From Verrucomicrobiota bacterium (GTDB lineage: Bacteria; Verrucomicrobiota; Verrucomicrobiia; Limisphaerales; SIBE01): a stretch of 36,843 nucleotides of DNA. A program made the position numbers and the translations under genes. Positions 16,836 through 26,533 of the stretch are shown here, piece by piece. The stretch spans positions 1-36,843 of the forward strand of contig JAIPJX010000037.1 of assembly GCA_021733945.1 (NCBI GenBank), written 5' to 3'. How positions within the stretch are numbered: the stretch's first letter is position 1; every line of letters begins with the position of its first letter. Below the pieces are notes generated by a model. The model saw only the letters and a program-made list of their open reading frames with translations. It ran no database searches and was not told where the DNA came from.

Positions 16836-17000
16836 TGTCGAAATCAGAGATGATTATCTGGACGGCGATTTTACCGTCTAAATGAGACGTCCAACGTGAG
16901 GCCCTCCCCAACGAGTCCCTGTTCCCTCTGGAAGGGCCGGTTGCCCCACGCTGAGTCCGCCCCCTTCCGGATCCAACCCGGCGCTGCGAACAGGTCGACC

Positions 17001-19322
17001 TCAACCACCCGTTCGCCAAGCCGAACGAAAATTCTCTTCGCCCTTCGCTTGGACTCCCTCAACGACCCGATACAAATTGGCCACGTCGATCGGCTTCGAT
17101 AAATAATCGTCCATTCCCGCATCAAGGCAACGCTGACGATCCTCCGCTCCGGCATGGGCCGTCATGGCGACGATCAGGACGCGCTGCCCTGTTGAACGTT
17201 CCCTCTGACGGATTTCCCTCACCGGATCGAGCCCCCCCATCTCGGGCATCTGCAGGTCCATCAGGATCAGGTCGAAGGACTCGCGCTCGAACAGACCCAG
17301 GGCCTTCAACCCGTCCTCGGCCATCACGACCTGATGCCCTCGCTTTTTCAGCAGCGTCGCAGCAACTTTCCGGTTCACGGGGTTATCCTCCGCCAGAAGG
17401 ATTCGCAAGGCACGTTTGGGTTCGGCCTGAATTCCATCGCGAACGGATTCCAAATTCCCTGACCCCGCACCCGGGACGGTTTCCGGTGACAAACCGAAGC
17501 GGACCGTGAAATAAAAACGGCTTCCCTCACCGAGCACACTCTCCACCCAAAGGCGCCCGCCCATGAGTTGGGTCAATTCCGATGAAATGGCCAAACCCAG
17601 GCCCGTGCCTCCGAACTGGCGGGTTGTTGATTCGTTTGCCTGGGTGAATGCCTGAAAAATGACAGCCTGTTTATCAGGTGGAATTCCGATTCCGGTATCG
17701 CGGACCTCACAACGCAGGCAGACTTGCCGGTCGGATTGCGATTCGACACGCATGGCAACCTCAACCCGTCCCTCCTTCGTAAACTTGAGGGCATTGCCAA
17801 TCAGGTTGATCAGGATCTGCCGCAACCGACCGGGATCCCCCACAACCTCCTCAGGCACCGCATCATCGATCTGGAGAACTAGACCGAGATTCTTCTCCCT
17901 GGCGGCAAAGCCCATGGTTCGGTGGATCTGCTTCACGGCATCCCTCGGTGCAAAACGAATGGACTCCAGCTCCATTTTCTCGGATTCGATTTTTGAAAAA
18001 TCGAGAATATCATTCAGGATCGCCAACAAAGACTGCCCTGAATCGCGGATCGTCTCCAGGTATTCCCGCAGTTCCTTGTCCGCGGTCCTGTCGAGCGCCA
18101 ACTCCGCCATTCCAAGCACCCCGTTCATGGGAGTACGAATCTCATGACTCATGTTGGCGAGGAAGGCCGATTTGCTCCTGTTGGCGACCTCCGCCACCTC
18201 CTTCGCCGACTTGAGTTGCTCAGCCACAACCCCCAGGTGCATATTCGCCTTTTCCAGAAGTCCCTTATCAATCTGCAACTCGGAATTCATCGAATCGGCG
18301 TAGGCGATGGCACGTCGGTTGGCCCTGGAGATGCCCAGGAAGAGCGACAAAAGCAATGCGTCCATTGCAATGCCCCCGAACAAAATGATGGCCGGCTGAG
18401 AGTCCGACGCCGCCTCCCGAAACGATTTGGTGCTCCAAACATCAATCGTCCAGGTCCTGCCGTACAGCGCAACATCCTTGGAGTCCTTAAACTGTGGGAC
18501 GGGGTCAAAATCCTCATCCTCTGTTTGATGTTCGTCATACAACACATCGGGACCATCCGAGATCCGGATCCCCACCTGTCGTTTTTCCTTCTCCAGAACC
18601 CCTCGCATCAATTTGTTCACCACGAACGGGGCATAGACCATGCCCAGGAAATTCGATGTCTGCAGCCCATCATGGCCTATGCTCCCCCCTTTGTAGAAAG
18701 GAGCGTAGAACAGAAATCCCGGAGTTTTTGCCGAATCCTGGACCAGGGTGATCGGCCCGGTGATCTGCGCTTGGCCGGTGTCCCTGGCCTTCTTCGCCGC
18801 GGTGAATCGATTCACCTCGTGGGCAACATCCAGTCCAACAGCCACTTCGTTGCCCTGATACGGTTCAATGTAGGTGATCGGGAACAACTCCGGTTCGGCG
18901 TGGGCCGGGTGAATGTCGAAGTTCGGACGCCGCTTCCGCTGAAGACTCAGGTAGCCAGGCAGGCCGTCCGGCGACACGGAATGAATGACGCCGATGCCAT
19001 TGATTCCCGGATATCGTTCCTCAATGCGCCGACTCCTGGCAAAGGTCTGCCATTGATCGTGATCAACCCCATCGCCCAGTGTGTGGATCAACGAAACACC
19101 GCCCCAAAGAGCCTCCTCGTATTTCGACATGCGGTCCAGGATCAACTCAATAGTCTGATCCATTATACGTTCAAAGTGAACCTGGCGCGTGGCCTTCAAC
19201 TCACGCTTGGAAACATACCAGGCCGAGAGCGTCATCAAAACGGAAAACAGACCCACAAGCCAGTGAAACCAATGTAAGGCCCCCGCTCGCTCCAACTGTC
19301 TCCGCTCCGCATTCTGAGTCAT
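17001..19322 (-). CDS. Membrane hybrid histidine kinase with CHASE sensor domain and receiver
   Basis: 773-residue sensor. Two membrane helices (about residues 18-37 and 310-331) flank a periplasmic CHASE domain that includes [26 protein letters not shown] and [12 protein letters not shown] coiled coil (about 340-380) leads to HisKA with H393 in [12 protein letters not shown]. HATPase_c follows, with an N-box ([11 protein letters not shown]), DTGIGIP and [13 protein letters not shown]. The C-terminal receiver has acceptor D689 in [11 protein letters not shown] and KPID. CHASE domains bind small ligands, for example cytokinin-like molecules in plants, but the ligand here is unknown. No HPt or output domain is present, so a separate partner is needed. 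It is divergent from arsM across 226 bp; a link to arsenic sensing is not supported by sequence. Confidence 0.94.
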   Translation of the reverse strand: MTQNAERRQLERAGALHWFHWLVGLFSVLMTLSAWYVSKRELKATRQVHFERIMDQTIELILDRMSKYEEALWGGVSLIHTLGDGVDHDQWQTFARSRRIEERYPGINGIGVIHSVSPDGLPGYLSLQRKRRPNFDIHPAHAEPELFPITYIEPYQGNEVAVGLDVAHEVNRFTAAKKARDTGQAQITGPITLVQDSAKTPGFLFYAPFYKGGSIGHDGLQTSNFLGMVYAPFVVNKLMRGVLEKEKRQVGIRISDGPDVLYDEHQTEDEDFDPVPQFKDSKDVALYGRTWTIDVWSTKSFREAASDSQPAIILFGGIAMDALLLSLFLGISRANRRAIAYADSMNSELQIDKGLLEKANMHLGVVAEQLKSAKEVAEVANRSKSAFLANMSHEIRTPMNGVLGMAELALDRTADKELREYLETIRDSGQSLLAILNDILDFSKIESEKMELESIRFAPRDAVKQIHRTMGFAAREKNLGLVLQIDDAVPEEVVGDPGRLRQILINLIGNALKFTKEGRVEVAMRVESQSDRQVCLRCEVRDTGIGIPPDKQAVIFQAFTQANESTTRQFGGTGLGLAISSELTQLMGGRLWVESVLGEGSRFYFTVRFGLSPETVPGAGSGNLESVRDGIQAEPKRALRILLAEDNPVNRKVAATLLKKRGHQVVMAEDGLKALGLFERESFDLILMDLQMPEMGGLDPVREIRQRERSTGQRVLIVAMTAHAGAEDRQRCLDAGMDDYLSKPIDVANLYRVVEGVQAKGEENFRSAWRTGG

Positions 19323-19453
19323 GTGAATCCCGACCGATCTTCATTTCTGGAAAGCCACCAGGGTGCCCAACATGAGACGCCGTGGAGATTTTACCGTTCC
19401 AACGCGATTGAAAAAGGCTAACGCCCGGGGGATCCCGTCGCAAGATAATATCA

Positions 19454-19469
19454 GCGCCCCAACGGGCGC
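19454..19469. other. Short GC-rich hairpin in the kinase/arsM divergent region
   Basis: GCGCCC, loop CAAC, GGGCGC: a perfect 6-bp stem about 80 bp upstream of arsM, in the 226-bp divergent promoter region. It has no T-run. It could be an operator half-site pair or chance; there is no ArsR-type gene in the window to assign it to. Confidence 0.25.
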
Positions 19470-19548
19470 AGCAGGACCTATGGGATTGCCAGAAACGGCG
19501 GCAACCGACATGCTGGGATGAAACTGCTTTAATATCCGGTCATAAATC

Positions 19549-20718
19549 ATGAACACCCTGACTCCCCGCACTTCAGAAGCTGCGGTCAAAAACCGCTACT
19601 CCGCGGCCGCAGCCACTGCAGAGCCCGCCTTGTGCTGCCCCATCGAATACAACCCGAACCTGCTCAAAGTCATCCCCCAGGAAGTCATCGACAAGGATTA
19701 CGGCTGCGGCGATCCCTCCCAATACCTGAAAGCCGGAGAAACCGTGCTCGATCTCGGGAGCGGCACCGGGAAAATCTGCTTCATCGCCGCTCAGATCGTC
19801 GGGGCCGGAGGTCGGGTGATCGGTGTGGACATGACGGATGACATGCTTGAGGTGGCCCGCCGCAACGCACCCATCGTCGCCGAACGTCTGGGCTACTCCA
19901 ACGTTGAGTTCCGCAAGGGCCGCATCCAGGACCTGACGCTTGATCTGGACAAACTCGACACCGCCCTGGCGGATCGCCCGATTTCCACCGCCACCTCCTA
20001 CCTCGCCGCCACAGAACTGGCATCGGAACTCCGGCTGACCCATCCGCTCGTTGCCACCGAATCCGTGGATGTCGTCGTCTCCAACTGCGTGCTCAACCTG
20101 GTCGAACAACACGATAAACGTCAGTTGTTTCAGGAAATCCACCGGGTCCTGCGCAACGGGGGGCGCGCCGTCATTTCCGATATCGTGAGCGACGAAGACG
20201 TTCCCCCGGCCATGCAACAGGATCCAACGCTCTGGAGCGGCTGCATCAGTGGAGCTCTCCGAGAGGACTCGTTCCTCCGACTGTTTGAAGACTCCGGATT
20301 TCACGGGATCCGACTGCTCAAACGGGACGCAACCCCGTGGCAGACCGTGCAGGGCATCGAATTCCGCTCCGTCACCGTGGAAGCTTTCAAGGCCAGCCAA
20401 CGCGGGGGCGTGGAGCACAACCAGGCGGTCGTTTATCGCGGTCCGTTCCGCGAGGTCTTGGACGACGCCGGGCATCGAATCCGCCGGGGAGACCGCACCG
20501 CCGTTTGCGACAAGACCTTTCAGCTCTTTCGCCAGGCGCCCTACGCCGAACACTTCGAATTGATCGAACCCCGCGTCCCGGTGCAGCCGCAGGAAGCCAA
20601 ACCTTTCAACGCCATGCACGCCACGATCAGGCATCCCCGTGAAACCAAGGGACCGGAAACCACCGCCTCCACCGCCGCCTCCCAATGCTGCGCTGGAAGC
20701 ACTGAAAGCTGCTGCTGA
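19549..20718 (+). CDS. arsM: Arsenite S-adenosylmethionine methyltransferase, long form
   Basis: Methylates As(III) with S-adenosylmethionine as donor. The 389-residue product has SAM motif I LDLGSGTGK (68-75) and the three cysteines that bind arsenic in characterised ArsM enzymes: C53 in YGCGDPSQYL, C180 in SNCVLNL and C232 in SGCISGAL. Residues 254-345 form the extra C-terminal domain of long ArsM proteins (IEFRSVTVEAFK, NQAVVYRGPFREVLDD, DRTAVCDKTF). Extra cysteine pairs are at C29-C30, C380-C381 and C388-C389. The tail CCAGSTESCC may capture metalloid. The stop overlaps the transporter start (TGATG). Operon with a PiT carrier and ArsS. Confidence 0.94.
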   Translation: MNTLTPRTSEAAVKNRYSAAAATAEPALCCPIEYNPNLLKVIPQEVIDKDYGCGDPSQYLKAGETVLDLGSGTGKICFIAAQIVGAGGRVIGVDMTDDMLEVARRNAPIVAERLGYSNVEFRKGRIQDLTLDLDKLDTALADRPISTATSYLAATELASELRLTHPLVATESVDVVVSNCVLNLVEQHDKRQLFQEIHRVLRNGGRAVISDIVSDEDVPPAMQQDPTLWSGCISGALREDSFLRLFEDSGFHGIRLLKRDATPWQTVQGIEFRSVTVEAFKASQRGGVEHNQAVVYRGPFREVLDDAGHRIRRGDRTAVCDKTFQLFRQAPYAEHFELIEPRVPVQPQEAKPFNAMHATIRHPRETKGPETTASTAASQCCAGSTESCC

Positions 20719-21845
20719 TGTTGACGACGCTCCTGCTCCTGGCCGTCAGCTTCCTGGCATACGCCAACGGTGCCAACGACAACTTCAAGGGTGTCGCCAG
20801 CTTGTTTGGCAGCCGGACATGCAGTTATCGAGCAGCCATTTCCTGGGCCACGGTCGCCACATTTTTCGGAAGCCTGACGGCCCTGTTTTTGGCGCAGACA
20901 TTGATCCGGAATTTCTCGGGAAAAGGGCTGGTGCCGGACGCCATTGTGGGGTCACCCCAGTTCGTGCTGGCCGTTGCCGGCGGAGCGGGGGCAACCGTTC
21001 TGCTCGCCAGCTTTCTTGGGTTCCCCATCTCGACAACGCACGGCTTGACCGGGGCATTGGTCGGGGCCGGTCTGGCTTCCGCCCCCAATGCGCTGAATTT
21101 CTCCATGCTCGGAAGCACCTTCATCGTACCGCTCCTCCTCAGTCCCCTGCTGGCGGTCGCCACCGGTGCCACCGTTTACCTGGGATTTCGTTTCGCCAGA
21201 TTACGCTTCGGACTCACCAAGGAGATGTGTGTCTGCGCAGGGCTCGAAACCGTCATCGTGCCGATCCCCCAGCCCGACGGCGTCTTCGCCGCACAATCGA
21301 CTCCGACCCTTTCTGTAACCATGGATCAACCGGCAACCTGCGCCGAACGGTACTCCGGCACCGTTTTTGGAATCAACGCGGGGTGCCTGCTCGATTCGCT
21401 GCATTTCATGAGCGCCGGAGCGGTGAGCTTCGCCCGGGGTTTGAACGACACACCAAAAATTGCGGCCCTGCTGCTCGCGGCCTCCGCACTGGACGTTCGC
21501 TGGGGAATCCTGATCGTTGCAACCGCCATCGGCCTCGGAGGCCTCCTGAACGCTCGGCGGGTGGCGGACACCATGAGCCACAAAATCACCGAAATGAATC
21601 CCGGCCAGGGATTCGCAGCGAATCTTTCAACCGCCGCATTGGTGACCACCGCCAGTTTTCACGGGCTGCCCGTGAGCACCACCCATGTCAGCGTCGGATC
21701 CCTCATCGGCATGGGCATGGTGACCCGCCAAACCAAATGGAAGCCGGTCCTGGGCGTGCTCGCCTCCTGGGTTGTCACCCTGCCGTGCGCCGCACTGCTT
21801 TCCGCCATGCTCGTCCGGGTCCTGCAACTGTTCCAACAGACGTGA
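20718..21845 (+). CDS. Inorganic phosphate transporter, PiT family
   Basis: 375-residue integral membrane symporter. Both copies of the PiT signature are present: N-terminal YANGANDNFKGVASLFG and C-terminal FARGLNDTPKIAALLLA. Repeated family segments include FPISTTHGLTGALVGAGL and LPVSTTHVSVGSLIG. A soluble cysteine-containing loop lies in the middle (about residues 170-225). The family moves phosphate with H+ or Na+, and arsenate can enter by the same route. The position between arsM and arsS with a 1-nt overlap suggests a role in arsenate, phosphate or arsenic-metabolite movement. Direction and substrate are inferred. Confidence 0.92.
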   Translation: MLTTLLLLAVSFLAYANGANDNFKGVASLFGSRTCSYRAAISWATVATFFGSLTALFLAQTLIRNFSGKGLVPDAIVGSPQFVLAVAGGAGATVLLASFLGFPISTTHGLTGALVGAGLASAPNALNFSMLGSTFIVPLLLSPLLAVATGATVYLGFRFARLRFGLTKEMCVCAGLETVIVPIPQPDGVFAAQSTPTLSVTMDQPATCAERYSGTVFGINAGCLLDSLHFMSAGAVSFARGLNDTPKIAALLLAASALDVRWGILIVATAIGLGGLLNARRVADTMSHKITEMNPGQGFAANLSTAALVTTASFHGLPVSTTHVSVGSLIGMGMVTRQTKWKPVLGVLASWVVTLPCAALLSAMLVRVLQLFQQT

Positions 21846-21858
21846 TGCAACCGTTTCC

Positions 21859-22857
21859 ATGACCGGCAACCCCTGTTCCGCAACCATGAATCGTTTTCAA
21901 TCCCAACTCGCCGGGAACGGCCTGACCCTGCGCCGGGGACAGCTTCAAACGCTGCAGATCAATGTCGGGCGCAAATGCAATCAGACCTGCACGCATTGCC
22001 ATGTGGACGCCGCGCCGTGGCGCACCGAGATGATGCCGGCGACCATCGCCCGACGCGTCGGCGAATGGATTCAGGAGCACCGACCCGCGGTCGTGGACAT
22101 CACGGGCGGCGCACCCGAGTTGAGCGAACATTTCCGTTACTTCGTCGAAACGGCGCGCCACGCCGGATGCCAGGTCATCGACCGCAACAACCTCACCATC
22201 CTTGAGACACCCGCGTTCGCCTGGTTGCCCGATTACCTGGCTCACCACTCCGTCGAAGTCGTCGCTTCGCTGCCATGTTATTCAGCGGACAACGTCAACG
22301 CCCAGCGCGGTGACGGAGTCTTCGAAAAAAGCATCTCCGCGCTCAGGAAACTCAACGCGGTCGGCTACGGGACGGCTCTGCCGCTCAATCTGGTCTACAA
22401 TCCGATCGGTGCCAGGCTGCCCGGCCCGCAGGCCGAGTTGGAGTCTGATTACAAGGAGGCGCTGCTCCGCAAATTCGGCATCGTTTTCAATCGATTGTTC
22501 ACGATCACCAATCAACCCATTGCGCGATTCGCCGAAGACCTCCGCAGGAATGAACAGTGGGATGCCTACCTGGAGTTGCTCGCCAGCCATTTCAACCCCT
22601 CCACGGTCGAAGGCCTGATGTGCCGCAGCACCCTCAGCGTCGGCTGGATGGGCGAGATTTACGACTGCGATTTTAATCAAATGCTCGGGATGCAGCTGCG
22701 CAACGGCAAGCCACTCCATCTGTGGGAGGTCACGCCAGGCCGACTCGATGGCTCGGACATTCTCACCGGCATTCATTGCCTGGCCTGCACGGCCGGCTGC
22801 GGCAGCAGTTGCACGGGAGCGGTGAATCCGGAAACCTCCACCGCCCTCCGCTCGTGA
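21859..22857 (+). CDS. arsS: Arsenosugar biosynthesis radical SAM protein
   Basis: Radical SAM enzyme that, in the characterised pathway, joins dimethylarsinous acid to a 5'-deoxyadenosyl group to give an arsenosugar precursor. The [4Fe-4S] motif CxxxCxxC is in KCNQTCTHCHVDAAPWRTE. VVDITGGAPELSEHFRYFV follows, where TGGAPE is the SAM-binding GGE equivalent. The C-terminal domain carries LMCRSTLSVGWMGEIYDCDF and CLACTAGCGSSCTGA, cysteine clusters likely to bind an auxiliary cluster. Possible starts are 21859 (MTGNPC) and 21886 (MNRFQSQ), and either lies within 15-40 nt of the transporter stop. The convergent DUF218 gene ends one base away. Confidence 0.93.
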   Translation: MTGNPCSATMNRFQSQLAGNGLTLRRGQLQTLQINVGRKCNQTCTHCHVDAAPWRTEMMPATIARRVGEWIQEHRPAVVDITGGAPELSEHFRYFVETARHAGCQVIDRNNLTILETPAFAWLPDYLAHHSVEVVASLPCYSADNVNAQRGDGVFEKSISALRKLNAVGYGTALPLNLVYNPIGARLPGPQAELESDYKEALLRKFGIVFNRLFTITNQPIARFAEDLRRNEQWDAYLELLASHFNPSTVEGLMCRSTLSVGWMGEIYDCDFNQMLGMQLRNGKPLHLWEVTPGRLDGSDILTGIHCLACTAGCGSSCTGAVNPETSTALRS

Positions 22858-22858
22858 G

Positions 22859-23533
22859 TCAAACCGGGCGGAAGATCACCCGGGCGTAAAAATAGGCGAT
22901 GGTTTCGTCGATGATATCACGCACTCCCTCGCTGCTGACCCACCAGCGCGCACCGTCGTACCGGCGATCTTGCCCGGCGATCACTCCCACCTGAACCACA
23001 TCCTGAAACGCCAGCTGATACAACAACCGGGTGCGACGGCAATGCGCACCCCGGGAATAGATATTAAACGAACGTCCGCGGTAGGGTGACCCGGCCAGCC
23101 ACTCCCGCAGCGCCACCGCCGAAGCGTAGGTGCGGTCCCGCACAACATCCCCGCAGGGCACCGCCACCACCTTTTCCGGATCCCACCCATTTTTGAGCAG
23201 TGCCGCCCGGGTCAACTCCGGGTAACTCTTCTGTTCAGCCATCGGTTCCCCCTTGAGGATCGTGGTTCCGGTGATGATCAGAATCTTGTAACCGCCCCGT
23301 TCAAACTCGGCACCCACCTCCGCCATCATGTAATCCGGAACCCAGCCATCGACCACCATGACATCGCTGACCAGGGGATCGTGCTGCTGCAGAAACGGAA
23401 AAACCGCATGGACTGCGCCGTACCCGATGGTCAACACCACCAGGAACAGGGCCACCCAGCCCCGCAGCGTTGGCACCCAACACGGCCGCTTCCGGATCAG
23501 GCCGGCGCCGTTCGATAAAAACCTTAAAGCCAT
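22859..23533 (-). CDS. DUF218 (YdcF/ElyC/SanA-like) membrane-anchored protein
   Basis: 224 residues from the ATG at 23533. One N-terminal transmembrane helix (about residues 26-48, WVALFLVVLTIGYGAVHAVF) is followed by a periplasmic DUF218 domain. It contains VSDVMVVDGWVPDYMM, ILIITGTTILKGEP, and a late RRTRLLYQLAF segment. E. coli relatives ElyC and SanA affect envelope integrity and lipid-carrier use; the biochemical activity is not settled. The extended start at 23569 is possible. It is convergent with arsS. Confidence 0.85.
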   Translation of the reverse strand: MALRFLSNGAGLIRKRPCWVPTLRGWVALFLVVLTIGYGAVHAVFPFLQQHDPLVSDVMVVDGWVPDYMMAEVGAEFERGGYKILIITGTTILKGEPMAEQKSYPELTRAALLKNGWDPEKVVAVPCGDVVRDRTYASAVALREWLAGSPYRGRSFNIYSRGAHCRRTRLLYQLAFQDVVQVGVIAGQDRRYDGARWWVSSEGVRDIIDETIAYFYARVIFRPV

Positions 23534-23793
23534 GGCCGCCGACACTATCGAATGCCGCCGGATTATCAAAACCGATTTTTGGATCCTGCGGCCCGGGTCC
23601 AGGGCCCGCCTTTCCAGCCGGGGTTTCCACCCGGGAACAGTCCATCAAACCACGCCTTGGACAGGAAGCCTTCGAAGGCTTAAGTTTTGCATCAGGAAAA
23701 GGGTCGACTCCGGGCCCTTCCATTTGAGGTGCTCATGGAGATCTTGATGCACATTTTCCTGAGAGCCCAAAGGCCGGAAAACAAAGGAGTGCC

Positions 23794-24342
23794 ATGCCTG
23801 TTCCGATGAATCAGGACATTGCCGGGTTGCTGGATGAAGCCGCCCGGATTTTCGCCGAGCAGGGAGCGAATCGTTTCCGCGTGCAGGCGTACCATCGGGC
23901 TGCCGACGCGTTGCGTGCACTGGATCGGCCGGTCTCGGAGATCCTCGCCGGAGAAGGGCTCGCCGGACTGGAGGCACTTCCCGGTGTGGGTGAAAGCATT
24001 GCGCGTTCGATTCGCGACGTCCTGCTCCACGGCAAACTGGCCATGCTGACCCGATTGCGCGCCAAACACGATCCCATCGCCCTGCTGGCTTCGGTGCCGG
24101 GCATCGGCAGGGCATTCGCATGGAAACTGCATGACGATCTGCAGATCAACACGCTGGAAGAACTGGAAGACGCGGCCCACGATGGGCCCGACGGGGAACA
24201 GGAGTCCACCATCATCACATCGGAGTTTGGCCGGCTCAAAGGCCTGCGGATCGTGCGCGGTCGGGAGAACGACTGCGGGGCGCACTATCGTGAAACCGGC
24301 CGATTACCCTTCACCCAGGCGAGTTTGGCCGGGACAACCTGA
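23794..24342 (+). pseudogene. Helix-hairpin-helix (PolX N-terminal-like) protein with internal deletion
   Basis: A good ribosome-binding site (AAAGGAG, 4 nt before ATG) opens 182 residues. Residues 5-130 match the N-terminal helix-hairpin-helix region shared by family-X polymerases and stand-alone HHH proteins: IFAEQGANRFRVQAYHRAAD, LPGVGESIARSI, VPGIGRAFAW. From about 134 the sequence jumps to STIITSEFGRLKGLRIVRGR and ENDCGAHY. I recall this as the far C-terminal block of the same HHH family (TVVTE...GPL.G.RVVRGREAEC). About 100 or more residues between the two appear missing while the frame is kept. DNA binding by the HHH part may survive. The alternative is a short natural variant. Confidence 0.65.
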
Positions 24343-24569
24343 CCGGGGGGGGGATGACGGATACGAACCAGGACCAATGCAAATGGAGAGCGCCTTCTGT
24401 CACCCTCACGCAAACCAGCCAGGAAAGAGCCGCAACCATCAGCCACATGACAATTGTTTTTTTTGGCTTAAGTTGAATCGAAGATCAAAGCCGGTTTATG
24501 CGAAGAACCCCGCTGTCTGAGTTCGCCGGTTGGAGCATGGGCGTGCATCCGCCCAGAAAGGAAGGAACC

Positions 24570-25082
24570 ATGACTGCAATTTTTTCCGAGCCCCGTAAAA
24601 ACCGTCTCATCCACGAACGAATCCACGACGCCTACAAACCCACGCGCAAGCTGCGCGAACCCAGCGTGTGTCCGGTATGCCGCGCTGTCTTCAAGGGCGG
24701 ACGGTGGCAGTGGCTGCCAACCTGGCCCACCCATTCGCATCGGGAAATCTGCCACGCCTGCCGTCGGATCAAGGACAATTTTCCAGCCGGTCTGGTGACG
24801 ATGAGCGGAGAGTTCCTGAAGACCCACAGGACCGAAATCCTCGGTCTGGCCCGCAACACGGAGCGCGCCGAACGTAATCTGCATCCGCTCCATCGGATCA
24901 TGAAGGTTGAGGAACGACCGGGGGCGGTGGTTGTCAGCACCACGGACATCCATTTACCCAAACGCATCGGGCAGGCCCTTCGACGGGCATACAAGGGTCG
25001 GCTCGAACTGCGTTACGCAAAGGAAAGTTGTTTCCTGCGCGTGAACTGGACCTCCGACTCAAAACCCGGTGCGTCCAGATGA
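24570..25082 (+). CDS. BCAM0308-type zinc-binding protein
   Basis: 170 residues from the ATG at 24570, which has a clear ribosome-binding site (AAGGAAGGA); the upstream start at 24498 is worse. Two CxxC pairs, VCPVCRAVF and ICHACRRI, should form a zinc ribbon, with the conserved GGRWQWLPTW between them. The rest, LHRIMKVEERPGAVVVSTTD and IHLPKRIGQALRRAYKG, matches what I recall of the BCAM0308/NMD3-like family, whose function is unknown. It lies between the HHH remnant and the collapsed AmmeMemoRadiSam reading frame and is the only gene of that group that looks intact. Confidence 0.8.
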   Translation: MTAIFSEPRKNRLIHERIHDAYKPTRKLREPSVCPVCRAVFKGGRWQWLPTWPTHSHREICHACRRIKDNFPAGLVTMSGEFLKTHRTEILGLARNTERAERNLHPLHRIMKVEERPGAVVVSTTDIHLPKRIGQALRRAYKGRLELRYAKESCFLRVNWTSDSKPGASR

Positions 25083-25109
25083 ACAAACCAATCACCGCGA
25101 CCGGGCGGC

Positions 25110-26533
25110 ATGCCGGGAGCCGCAGGTAAAACTGTCGCGGAACCTCGCAGGACCATGAGCATCCTGTCGGAGACAACAGTTGGGGGACCGGAAACCAGCC
25201 CCGGGGGCAAGCGGGATTCTCCGGTGGCGTGTGCCGTATTGATGCCACACGCACCCATTCTCGTGCCCGAAATCGGGGGCGCAAGAGGAGCGGCAGCAGA
25301 GGCCAGCCGCCGGGCGATGCGCGAAGTCGCGGCCTGGGTGATGAACTGCCAACCCCAGGCACTTGTCGTCATTTCACCACATTCACCCCGGATCCATGGA
25401 GCGTTTGGTCTCTGAGCCGGGGAACGCCTGCACGGATCGTTCAACCAGTTTGGCGCTTCGCACGTGGAGGTGGACCTACCCAACGACGAACGGCTGGCCA
25501 GGGGCATCGCCGCGGAGGCGCACGCGCACGCTTTGCACACCTGGTCCATCCAGGATATGGATCTGGATCACGGTGCGCTCGTGCCCCTTTGGTTCCTGGC
25601 GGAGGCGGGATGGTCGGGGCCAACGGTCCTGCTCAGTCTGGATTATCCGGATGAAGGCGGCTTAAACGAACTGGGGCACTGCATTGCCGCCGCCGCCCGC
25701 ACCCTGCACGGTCGCATTGCCGTCATCGCCAGCGGTGACATGAGTCACCGGCTGACAACAGACGCTCCCTGTGGTTTTCATCCCCAGGCGCATCGGTTCG
25801 ACGAGATATTCATCAACCGCCTCCGCGCCGGCGATTATCACAAGCTCGGGAATCTCAATCCCATGCTCCGGGAACGGGCGGCTGAAGACGCCGTGGATTC
25901 CACCCTGATTGCGGTGTCCGCAGTGGATTTCAACACCCACGGACACAAAGTTCTCAGTTACGAAGGGCCATTCGGCGTCGGATACGGAGTGGCGATTCTT
26001 TTCGAGGAAGAAACCTCGTCCCCACCCACAGGATCAGGCTCGAGGGAATCCCTGGAAATCGACGGGCAAAGGCTTCCAGCTCTGGCACGGCGCTCGGTGG
26101 AGGCAGCATTGGCCGGCAGCAGGGAGAGCCCACCCAAACCAAGCGGCGAGTTCCTCAACTCGCGGCACGGGGTGTTTGTAACACTTCGCGAGCGCTCCGG
26201 AGAGCTGCGGGGATGTGTCGGGACGCTTGAACCGGTCCGCGCCAATGTGGCGGCGGAAACCGCCGGCTACATGACGGCGGAGGCGCGCCCGGATTTCTAT
26301 CAGCACATGGATGCCGCGAATGTGGATCTGAAGGGGTTTTCCGAGGAGTTTTACATCCGCCATTGTTCCGGAACCCTGGCCCCCGTGCTCGAGACTCTGA
26401 AGTATCTGCGCCGCGAAACCGACGTCTGGCTTGAGGTGACCACGCTGCTGATCCCCGGAGAGAACGACAGCGAGAACGAATCAGAGTCTCGTGACCTCGC
26501 CTCCTACAAGATCTGGAGTTTTTTAACGCTCGG

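Noticed and set aside
25413-25415. Selenocysteine at the in-frame TGA in the Memo-like gene
   Set aside because: A Trp, not Cys, is expected at this position, no insertion hairpin is evident, and the rest of the cassette is degraded.
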